DNA of 64,000 nt from Capitulum mitella (taxonomy: Eukaryota; Arthropoda; Thecostraca; Pollicipedomorpha; Pollicipedidae), in contig CP099839.1 in the NCBI GenBank assembly GCA_030062745.1, forward strand, positions 9,236,118-9,300,117. Direction: 5' to 3'. Position 1 is the stretch's first letter. Each line of letters begins with the position of its first letter. The notes under the pieces were generated by a model. It searched no databases, was not told where the DNA came from, and saw only the letters and a list, made by a program, of their open reading frames with translations. This document shows, piece by piece, positions 60,401 to 64,000 of the stretch. The translations under genes and the position numbers were made by a program.

Positions 60401-63400
60401 GCAGCCGGTCCGCCACCCGGTCCGCGCCGCCGCCGCCGGCCGCCGCCGTCCGGCGCAGCGCCGCCGCCAGGCCCAGCAGGCACCAGCGCGTCGGCGCCAG
60501 CTCGCACAGCGACAGCATGGTGTGCGCGCTCTCCTCGTCACGGATCTGCGGCCGTCAGGCGCCATCAGAGGGCGTCACGGAGCGGCGGAGCAGGCGGCGG
60601 GACAGGCGCAGGGAGGCCGGAGGCGTCATGTCAGTGACGACGGTGCCACGGGTGAGGTATGGGAGCACAAGGCAAGGCGTGGATGTATGGACGTATGGGA
60701 GGCGAACGATGTCCGGATGGCCATCAGACAAGCCACGAACAGTTCAGGTAGTGTGTTTCCTGTGGCAGGAAACACACTGTATAAACATAGTCGTGTTACA
60801 CAACCTATTCCGGAAATCAAACCGCAGCGTCGGCTGAGGGTATCACTATCACCAGGTCACCGCGACATCTTCCGCTCCCATCACGCTCCGGAATACGTCA
60901 GGAACAGAGCAGGTGGTTCCAGTACCGTGTTCCAGTGCCAGGTGAGGTAGAGCGGCGTCAGTCGGTCGCCGGTGACCCGGCCGGAGCGGACCATGGAGGC
61001 CACCTGACGCAGGCACGGCGCCGAGCCGCACTGCAGCACCGCCGTCTCCGAGAGCTCCTCCATCACGGCCTGCCGCACACAGCGCCGCCGCTCAGCACGC
61101 TGCCGGCTCAGGCACGCACGGGCGGGAGAAAAACACGAACAGCGGAATAACACGGCCAAACTAACGAAATTCAAGGATTCTTTATGCCTTGGAACAGTCA
61201 GGCAAACCTGGATGGTCAAGTTCAGGATGCGTCAATGCAACTTGCTTTGGTACCAGACACCAAATCGTTTGTTGTTTGCCATTGCAACTGCAGCATACAG
61301 CACAACACACTGAATGTAAATTTGAAATAATCGAGATAAACGTCAAACACCTTGAAAGTCGTAAATACTCGCGCCCAAATGAGGCATTAACGACAAGACT
61401 GTGTTATCGAACCTTTTCGAAACTGGTGCAATCTGTGCAGGTATCAGCCATTTGCAGCGGACTCTCGTATTTGCGTCGGAGGGCGCGCAGCAGGTCCGTG
61501 AATCTCTGCGGTGTCTCAGGAGTCATGAGGGGCACGCTGGTGGCCACCAGAGCCTTCAGCCGGCCAAACACTGAAAAATACCAGAGTGGTCAGACCTCTC
61601 CACTTCTCAGACATGCTCAGGCACTAACGTCGATCGCATGACACCTCCGGGAGCAAAAGCGGCGTTTCAACTCGATACTGGCGAGTCTATCTGCGCTTGC
61701 AGTCTACGTGGGTTCTCGAAACCTACGATCAACGCCGAAACCCGACAAAATAAGCTCCTAGAGATACCGACGAACACTGAAACAGATGGTGTTTCCCACG
61801 CAACAGAGCTGTCCTGCTCCCGCAACCTAGCAACACGAAAACGGCACCCGCTATCTGAGTCAAAATTGCGTGCATGACACTCCACTGCTCTGAACAACAG
61901 TGACATGATACCATATCAGTTCACACGGGCTTACTAACATTGATCTCCCCGTAGTGCACAGCAGGTTTAGATGGACGCTCGCCGGAAGCACTGCCGAAAC
62001 AATTTCCCGCCAAGATAAACTCGGCGACCCGCAACCTGCAGAGGGCTACTTGGAGAGGTGGAATGTACCGCCGTGACCGATAAGCTGCCCCCAGCAGGCG
62101 GGCCGCAGGACACGGAGAGCCGGAGGGACAGAGTTGGGAGGTCCAGCCACGTGCCGGCGCCGCCGTCGAGTGGCGCTATCTGGCGCCGTGGCGCAGGCCC
62201 CGGGAACGATATGGCGGCGCCCACCGCTGTCGGCCCAGACGACCGGCCCGGCCGGCGCGGCGACCCACGGTCGGTGCCGAGAACCCGCTCAACGACCGGC
62301 GTCGGACACCTGTCACCGACCCCACCTCCCCCGCGCCGGCGGCGACAGAGTACGGCGGCGACAGAGCACGGCTGCGACAGAGCACGGCGGCGACAGAGCA
62401 CGGCCGCGACAGAGCACGGCCGCGACAGAGCACGGCACGGCGACCGGTGCTCGTGTCTGTGGCGTGTGGCCGGCCGCGTCGGGGCGGCTGTCGGGCAGAG
62501 GAGGGGCGCGCCCTGCTCGCGGACCGGGCGACACCGCGTTATCGGGAGGTCGCCGAGTGCCCGGCCGTAAATCAGCCCGATTAGAGGGCCGCACGCACTC
62601 GCCGCACGTCGACGACAGCCGCGGCCAGCATGGACCCATCAGGGCGGCAAGGAAGAGCTCCCGACTCCAAAATGGCGGCCCGGCTCTGCCGAAGTGACGT
62701 CCCTTCGTGGGTCAACCTGAAATCTCTCGGCCCTCAATTCGACCGTCCCTTGACTCGTCAACGTGGCGTGCTCTTGGTCCATCAACCTGGCCTTCCCTGG
62801 CCTCGGCCCATTAACCTGAAGACCCCCTAATAAATCAACCTAACGCTCAATTACGAGCCACTGAGCGTTATGACAGGTCTGTCGGCCTGACGGAGCGATC
62901 CGGTCGCCCTGGTCCCGTGGCGAGCCGCCCCGTCGGTCCAAACGATCGGTCTCGGTGCGAGCGGCGCCTCCGTGACCCGGCCGACCCGGCGCCGGTAGCC
63001 GGCCGGCCGCCCTGCCGTCCCAACGGCCGCTCACCGGAGCTGTCGCCGACGTCGATGTAACGGTCCGAGTCCTCCAGCTGGAGGGCGGCGCCCGCCTCCC
63101 GCGCGTTCCTCTCCAGCGGCGCGCCGGCGGCGCCGGACGTCTCCAGCCTCAGGTCCTGCCTGCGGACGGGCAGATCACGCTGACGGGGACGGGCCACGGC
63201 AGTCCGGAGTCCGCTCTGAGCACAGACAGACATTCTCCGTGCCGAGCCAGGCGCCGACGGCCTGAAGTCGTCCCGCGGACAAACAGAGGTGTGCACAGAG
63301 CCTGGCAACGGCGGCCTGATGTCCTACATCCTCTGCGAGAAGGGGCAAATGTCCGGCACAACACGAGCCTACGAGAAGTGTTTATGACTGCCCCAATGCG

Positions 63401-63923
63401 GCGACCCATGTTGTACGCAAACCGTCAGTCATTTCCTGTTTTTAGTGTACATACATCCTGATAAAATATTTGAGGAACAAAGTGCTGCCTATGCTAGCAA
63501 GAAGGGCGTTAATAACTTACAGTGCAAATACAGACGCTAGAAGTGACCTCATATATGGACATGCAAACAGCTAATCGGACTATTTCAGAATCGTATAAAG
63601 GCCACAAAAGTCGAACGGTTGCAAACTGCACGGTACGTACAGCGACCCCGCCATGAATTCCCCCTACGCGTCGCGTCACACTCACGTGACGACCACCTGG
63701 ACGTCGTCGGCGCTGGGCTGGTTCAGCTGCCATGTCTGCTTGCAGACGGCGTGTTTCAGTTCGCTGGACGTGGTCTCGTAGTCGCAGACGGACGACACCG
63801 AGAACCGGTCCTCCAGCAGGCCCTGCCGCGGGGTCGACACGGTCAGTCGGTCCTTCAGCGGACTCAGCTCAACAATCACCGTGACGAGAGTGGTGACGAT
63901 ATCCGCTCGTGACACCCCAGGAA
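42343..63923 (-). CDS. gene C: large lipid transfer protein (vitellogenin/apolipophorin superfamily), 5' end beyond the window
   Basis: Thirty-one phased exons plus a doubtful last one encode about 2,080 residues. The order is vitellogenin-N beta-barrel and helical region (63.9-58.2 kb), beta-rich lipid-binding region (57.8-47.5 kb), von Willebrand D domain (47.0-45.4 kb), and a von Willebrand A-like fold (45.0-43.4 kb). Such proteins are secreted, load lipid and circulate in hemolymph or are stored in yolk. The subfamily (vitellogenin, apolipophorin, clotting protein or lipid transfer particle) cannot be settled here: the length is nearer vitellogenin than apolipophorin, and no clear RxxR furin site was seen. 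Signal peptide exon is off the right edge. Phase conflicts at 48.2-49.9 kb and 42.5-43.4 kb suggest one missed exon in each gap. Many introns hold minisatellites touching the splice sites. No disabling change was found in the exons read. Confidence 0.88.
42528..42990. repeat. GC-rich minisatellite built on CCACAGACCGGCC
   Basis: Units of about 12 bases (CCGGCCACAGAC and variants) in higher-order blocks, one of which (CATAGACCGCACACCCCAGC) recurs twice 132 bases apart. It opens long frames on both strands (up to 577 codons plus), which I reject as genes. Lies in the last intron region of gene C. Confidence 0.92.
43385..43514 (-). CDS. gene C window exon 31: VWA-like end
   Basis: Acceptor CTCCCTCAG, donor GTGAGT. 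Encodes GDLGQLVAATSGAVWDSALL, like the LAxATGGxVFD end of VWA domains, then ASAALLADAGLAAGRHRG. Phase 1 out. Confidence 0.75.
43919..44101 (-). CDS. gene C window exon 30: VWA-like, helix and fifth strand
   Basis: Acceptor GTTCCCAG, donor GTCAGT, 61 codons, phase 0. Encodes LTGLRRQLWSRHVAVHLVTP, then LELPVRGLTARGRVISTDGR and RLTLPEHQ. Confidence 0.75.
44317..44473 (-). CDS. gene C window exon 29: VWA-like middle part
   Basis: Acceptor CCCGGCAG, donor GTACAG. Encodes VWVDSPESLQLEGSKLRSGD, a helix LVRTLHRAMTG and the strand AAHRVLVVFAPSDE, comparable to the fourth strand of a VWA domain. Confidence 0.75.
44801..45008 (-). CDS. gene C window exon 28: VWA-like beta1-helix1-beta2, four alternative acceptors
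   Basis: Encodes EPVRVLLAVADPAVGADTVR, then LAETLHRQLAELGQRSVQYA and LVADGG. This is a strand, long helix, strand as in a von Willebrand A fold. The listed acceptor is the innermost of four, at 45,009, 45,069, 45,129 and 45,189 in an in-frame 60-bp repeat. Donor GTGAGC, phase 2. Confidence 0.75.
44980..45200 (-). repeat. 60-bp tandem repeat carrying splice acceptors
   Basis: Three nearly identical 60-base units and a partial fourth. On the minus strand each holds TGTGTCTGCTGCAG, a good acceptor, followed by the start of window exon 28. The unit is 20 codons and keeps the frame open. Confidence 0.92.
45410..45601 (-). CDS. gene C window exon 27: end of von Willebrand D domain
   Basis: Acceptor GCCGGCAG, donor GTGAGC. 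Encodes TAGWDRAAAWRQFGMEAGGR followed by cysteines in GRCPAA, IDGCGRVETAECS and HRPLCG. The usual NNEP phrase after the GLLG turn is absent. Confidence 0.8.
45966..46114 (-). CDS. gene C window exon 26: von Willebrand D core
   Basis: Acceptor CCCGGCAG, donor GTGAGA. Encodes RTEVRTEGSRLVARSSFGLQ, EVDLGCGVTVFRLDPWMSRR and TAGLLATAG, corresponding to the KTxGLLG turn of the D domain. Confidence 0.85.
46150..46575. repeat. about 41-bp minisatellite in gene C intron
   Basis: About ten head-to-tail units of the type CACAGCAGGTCAGAGCCGGT with CACAGCCGAGCACACAGGTGT, ending 35 bases before the acceptor of window exon 26. Confidence 0.92.
46798..46966 (-). CDS. gene C window exon 25: start of von Willebrand D domain
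   Basis: Acceptor GTGTACAG, donor GTAAGT. Encodes DGCAHLLLADVEQRGFSVLR, then LDCNVLVNDRGQVHVERFNV. The Cys-His-Leu-Leu-Ala-Asp start and the NDRGQVHV beta hairpin match D domains at the C-terminus of vitellogenins and apolipophorins. Confidence 0.85.
47464..47620 (-). CDS. gene C window exon 24
   Basis: Acceptor TGTTGCAG, donor GTCAGT. Encodes TIWNITAVARARLQQPSVLS, DDRRPLAALWRDGRALALDG and RSFMLPG. Phase 1 out. Confidence 0.8.
47905..48097 (-). repeat. 38-bp tandem repeat carrying the splice donor of exon 23
   Basis: Five units at 38-base spacing (CACCT cores at 47,908, 47,945, 47,983, 48,021 and 48,059). Each contains, on the minus strand, CCCGACTACGCCAACGTGCA-like exon end followed by GTGAGC or a worn version. 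The first unit is the real exon edge. Confidence 0.88.
48062..48202 (-). CDS. gene C window exon 23
   Basis: Acceptor CCGCCGCAG, donor GTGAGC, 47 codons, phase 0. Encodes MMGQLMQRLNQLMVAGLQRL and TRVELTDLPDYANVQ. The last 24 bases with the donor are repeated in 38-bp steps in the following intron. Confidence 0.75.
48203..49940. other. intron region of gene C with a probable missed exon
   Basis: Flanking exons have incompatible phases (1 and 0), so a short exon with two leading bases and a phase 0 end is expected. The GC-rich part at 49.1-49.5 kb is open in more than one frame, but I could not find a convincing pair of splice sites there. Confidence 0.35.
49941..50100 (-). CDS. gene C window exon 22
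   Basis: Acceptor GTCCTCAG, donor GTACGT. Encodes LSAAGSWLAGRVAALLSPWR and ETAKNMLLAARDFLLRATAG, amphipathic helical. Leaves phase 1, but the next recognised exon needs phase 0, so an exon between 48,203 and 49,940 is probably missed. Confidence 0.75.
50325..50621 (-). CDS. gene C window exon 21, 3' border uncertain
   Basis: Acceptor CTGCCGCAG, phase 0. Encodes VFVRSLDVEISDGRAGRPVP, helical LAAGSALAQRLQMTVAQARR and TLVDWVKRTPAR. The listed donor (GTACGG) keeps phase 0 for exon 22; the frame stays open to 50,178 and a stronger GTGAGG donor near 50,231 breaks the phase. Confidence 0.65.
50950..51142 (-). CDS. gene C window exon 20
   Basis: Acceptor TCACTAG, donor GTGCGC. Encodes MRVRRRSGEVYSELFDRQAD, TCALKPEGDFTMSLTLPAMG and KVDVKYSLQPPSRWKK. 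Phase 0 out. Confidence 0.75.
51369..51564 (-). CDS. gene C window exon 19, 3' border uncertain
   Basis: Acceptor CTCCGACAG fits exon 18. Encodes TVRTDCLNCSSRLRDTDLKL, RQLADAGAEPAAGLRRLAVQ. The donor at 51,368 (GTTATG) gives the phase exon 20 needs; a donor at 51,394 (GTAGGG) looks better but gives phase 0. Confidence 0.65.
51805..51888 (-). CDS. gene C window exon 18
   Basis: Short exon. Acceptor GCCGGCAG, donor GTAAGC; phases fit both neighbours. Encodes IGGVGMERSFTQSSASPMWD and ILDHELEG. Confidence 0.75.
52348..52592 (-). CDS. gene C window exon 17
   Basis: Acceptor CCCGCAG completes the arginine codon left by exon 16. Encodes DDYSFSQSSRLWWSRYDTEV, AAVNLDWDKQQRLWDSDVWL and ALRFNSSVVSS. 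Donor GTGAGT, phase 1. Confidence 0.85.
52855..52960 (-). repeat. 36-bp tandem repeat carrying the splice donor of exon 16
   Basis: Three units at 52,861, 52,897 and 52,933. Each holds the exon end CTCAGCTGGTACAG and donor GTACGTGG on the minus strand. The step is 12 codons and the frame stays open. Confidence 0.9.
52941..53224 (-). CDS. gene C window exon 16, three alternative donors
   Basis: Acceptor CCGCCAG. Encodes TDRLQASLSCPSAAFDGRLR, LRLTGQFSAPARPRPWLSWY. The first donor is GTACGT at 52,940. The block containing the donor is repeated in 36-bp steps, with further donors about 52,904 and 52,868; using them would add 12 or 24 in-frame residues. Confidence 0.8.
53530..53790 (-). repeat. 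about 70-bp repeat carrying the splice donor of exon 15
   Basis: A clear second copy of the exon edge (GTACAACCGAGACAGAG plus a GGTAA donor) lies 70 bases downstream, with one or two weaker copies near 53,600 and 53,530. Confidence 0.75.
53748..53939 (-). CDS. gene C window exon 15
   Basis: Acceptor TTTTCAG, donor GTAACA, 64 codons, phase 0. Encodes LTELNWSHTASAATPGVTLA, NLTSTADSSARLVANLTSQE and SATGQYNRDRE. The last 25 bases plus donor recur about 70 bases downstream in the intron. Confidence 0.85.
53940..54190. repeat. about 22-bp minisatellite with CACGTCACAAGACCG units
   Basis: Eleven or so degenerate units between the donor of exon 14 and the acceptor of exon 15, ending at the acceptor. 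Many units contain ACGTCA, a cyclic-AMP-element-like core. Confidence 0.88.
54407..54521 (-). CDS. gene C window exon 14
   Basis: Acceptor CCCGCAG, donor GTGGGT. Encodes VYRNTAIERLIAPQFYDTGE and WLRLNYSRRLTANDE. Phase 0 out. Confidence 0.8.
54889..55049 (-). CDS. gene C window exon 13
   Basis: Acceptor CCTGCAG, donor GTGAGT. Encodes RHRTLPWLTAARHRDDVSVR and SRRYLAAGRPGGDADLSAEL. Confidence 0.8.
55299..55429 (-). CDS. gene C window exon 12
   Basis: Acceptor GTTTCAG joins exon 11 in phase. Encodes DEAEPLWRLYFIRAYTDRED and TRGWVINKGVTLFSADAEG. Donor GTGGGG in a poly-G run (phase 0); slightly unusual but the only phase-compatible site seen. Confidence 0.75.
55745..55959 (-). CDS. gene C window exon 11
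   Basis: Acceptor GCCGACAG, donor GTAGGG. Encodes EFHTYALDVWTSSRLDG, GMFHLFLHRPAAG and NPALFHSGQKANTTFELLVG, beta-rich. Confidence 0.85.
56346..56531 (-). CDS. gene C window exon 10
   Basis: Acceptor GTTCCAG, donor GTGAGT. Encodes HGAQLRQGGEVQPSPAAD, two cysteines in SHCVPQAIYTGLLVCREF and GFTAPFIYHVTGENPDP. The acceptor and first 30 bases are repeated five times upstream (56,520-56,860). Confidence 0.85.
56520..56860 (-). repeat. 65-70-bp tandem repeat carrying the splice acceptor of exon 10
   Basis: Five units with CCGTGACTGG cores at about 56,526, 56,591, 56,660, 56,722 and 56,792. On the minus strand each has TGTGTTCCAG followed by the first bases of exon 10 (TCACGG, then CAGCTGAGACAG). 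Confidence 0.9.
57197..57379 (-). CDS. gene C window exon 9
   Basis: Acceptor GTCTTCAG, donor GTCGGT. Encodes AGISLVVGLEVALPPFARAG, LQLNTTLYAPFSLNVSYAIV and KPDRKRTLLLL: alternating beta strands with NTT, NVS and NRT sites. Confidence 0.85.
   Translation of the reverse strand, partial: RRHQSGGRPGGGAASVCARRPAAQHDPVRAVQPECVVRHREPDGAVDGAQAGQEADPAAA
57670..57815 (-). CDS. gene C window exon 8
   Basis: Acceptor GTTCAG, donor GTCAGA, phase 0 in and 2 out. Encodes LPLAVGLPLELFADGTVAAG, the family pattern in which a proline-glycine strand is followed by NGT/DGT, and RLGQSYRNMTEMFNGD with an N-glycosylation site. Confidence 0.85.
57816..58224. other. gene C intron, nothing further seen
   Basis: Intron between window exons 7 and 8, unremarkable GT...AG sequence with short frames. 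Confidence 0.6.
58225..59112 (-). CDS. gene C window exon 7 (296 codons)
   Basis: Acceptor GCTCCAG, donor GTGAGT, phase 0. The longest exon. It starts DVFQDEKHALITRQLAYLTF, covers the end of the helical domain (RHWKQMSLSHPQHALTRRLA) and passes into beta-sheet sequence (SFLPHVLYLNTTLRLAG, RAVLTVSVMGSQVAYLTAED). It is the clearest evidence for the lipid transfer protein family. Confidence 0.9.
59671..59832 (-). CDS. gene C window exon 6
   Basis: Acceptor CGCCGCAG, donor GTGAGC, 54 codons in phase 0. Encodes TLSNMGDLALDDFATLGLVR, CLTDPSRPVMIATEAVRTLS and ends PPKFAGVLK. Helical repeat of the vitellogenin-N domain. Confidence 0.85.
59833..60329. other. gene C intron, pyrimidine-rich
   Basis: Intron between window exons 5 and 6. 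The plus strand is strikingly rich in CCCTC/TCCC runs at 60,045-60,250, i.e. purine-rich on the coding strand. No gene. Confidence 0.6.
60330..60545 (-). CDS. gene C window exon 5
   Basis: Acceptor GGCCGCAG, donor GTGGGT, 72 codons in phase 0. Encodes IRDEESAHTMLSLCELAPTR, an alanine/glycine-rich insert (AAAGGGGA) and MIGPRCRGADPAVLMALK. Part of the helical domain. Confidence 0.8.
60750..60778. other. perfect hairpin, 13-bp stem
   Basis: AGTGTGTTTCCTG, loop TGG, CAGGAAACACACT, in the intron between window exons 4 and 5. Too short for an obvious microRNA precursor; function unknown. Confidence 0.85.
60926..61069 (-). CDS. gene C window exon 4
   Basis: Acceptor GCGGCAG, donor GTACTG, 48 codons in phase 0. 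Encodes AVMEELSETAVLQCGSAPCL and RLTPLYLTWHWNT, helical-domain sequence. Confidence 0.8.
61413..61570 (-). CDS. gene C window exon 3
   Basis: Acceptor TTTTTCAG joins exon 2 (valine codon). Encodes FGRLKALVATSVPLMTPETP and FTDLLRALRRKYESPLQMAD, an amphipathic segment typical of the linker into the helical domain. The 3' border GTTCGA is a weak donor but gives phase 0, as exon 4 needs. Confidence 0.7.
61571..63034. other. gene C intron, about 1.46 kb
   Basis: Exons on either side join in phase, so no missed exon is required. The long frames at 62.0-62.7 kb are due to CpG-rich sequence and the 16-bp minisatellite. Confidence 0.6.
62341..62434. repeat. 16-bp minisatellite, six units
   Basis: Units of CGACAGAGCACGGCNG in the intron between window exons 2 and 3; surrounding sequence is CpG-rich and carries no exon that I can support. 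Confidence 0.92.
63035..63159 (-). CDS. gene C window exon 2
   Basis: Acceptor CCGCAG, donor GTGAGC; joins exon 1 in phase to give VVVTQDLRLETSG, then QLEDSDRYIDVGDSS. Phase 1 out. Confidence 0.8.
63686..63923 (-). CDS. gene C window exon 1
   Basis: Acceptor GCTACAG, donor GTGAGT; enters with two bases and leaves phase 2. Encodes DIVTTLVTVIVELSPLKDRL, FSVSSVCDYETTSSELKHAV, CKQTWQLNQPSADDVQVVV. This fits the N-terminal barrel of lipid transfer proteins. Confidence 0.8.
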
Positions 63924-64000
63924 CTGTAGCGGCAGGAGCCCATCACAGCCGACACGCCGGCGATTCCAGACTCGTCAGAACGCCGCCCGTTAACATGCCG

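Noticed and set aside
54407-62700. Other-frame readings over gene C exons (for example 57,017-57,568 and 60,297-60,950 plus)
   Set aside because: They are antisense or shifted readings of exons whose correct frame is fixed by matching splice phases and family similarity.
1-64000. CRISPR arrays, rRNA genes, LTR elements or virus-derived genes
   Set aside because: No regularly spaced identical repeats with unique spacers, no rRNA-like sequence, no paired long terminal repeats, and no reverse transcriptase, integrase, capsid or envelope motif was recognised in any frame.

Overview
This window is nuclear DNA of an animal, most likely an arthropod and probably a crustacean (a barnacle or other small crustacean is only a guess). 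The evidence is short GC-rich exons with GT/AG borders and matching intron phases, an arthropod-style large lipid transfer protein gene, two SLC22-type transporter genes, a Tc1/mariner-superfamily transposon, hAT-like MITEs and many minisatellites. No prokaryotic operon structure, CRISPR array or rRNA was seen.

Left part (1-17 kb): mostly intergenic or long-intron DNA. The first coding exon of an SLC22 transporter (gene A) lies on the minus strand at 6.15-6.38 kb, with a CpG-rich block immediately upstream (6.4-7.4 kb); the rest of gene A is outside the window. A GC-rich island at 0.54-1.08 kb has open frames on both strands and is not recognised. A decayed mariner-type transposase lies at 12.1-13.05 kb, a 19-bp minisatellite at 13.8-14.07 kb, and nested MITEs at 15.6-17.05 kb.

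Middle (18.0-28.84 kb): a second SLC22-type transporter (gene B), minus strand. I could resolve nine coding exons with compatible phases. They would give about 560 residues if one extra base in exon 6 is an assembly error. Its last two exons carry in-frame tandem duplications of 54 and 69 bp, and the second puts a stop codon between two copies of the conserved C-terminal LPET motif.

From 28.84 to 42.3 kb I see no gene, only repeats, MITE copies and CpG-rich non-coding stretches.

Right part (42.3 kb to beyond 64 kb): a large lipid transfer protein gene (gene C; vitellogenin/apolipophorin superfamily) on the minus strand, with 31 supported coding exons and a doubtful last one, about 2,080 residues in the window. 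The 5' end is off the right edge. In order it encodes a vitellogenin-N region, beta-rich lipid-binding region, a C-terminal von Willebrand D domain, and then a fold resembling a von Willebrand A domain with degenerate metal-site residues. Several introns start or end with minisatellites that copy the splice donor or acceptor together with the adjoining exon edge. This repeated pattern, and the VWA-like tail, are the most unusual things here.

Genes A and B are probably plasma-membrane carriers for organic ions. Gene C is probably a secreted circulating or yolk lipid carrier. Nothing in the sequence ties them into one pathway.
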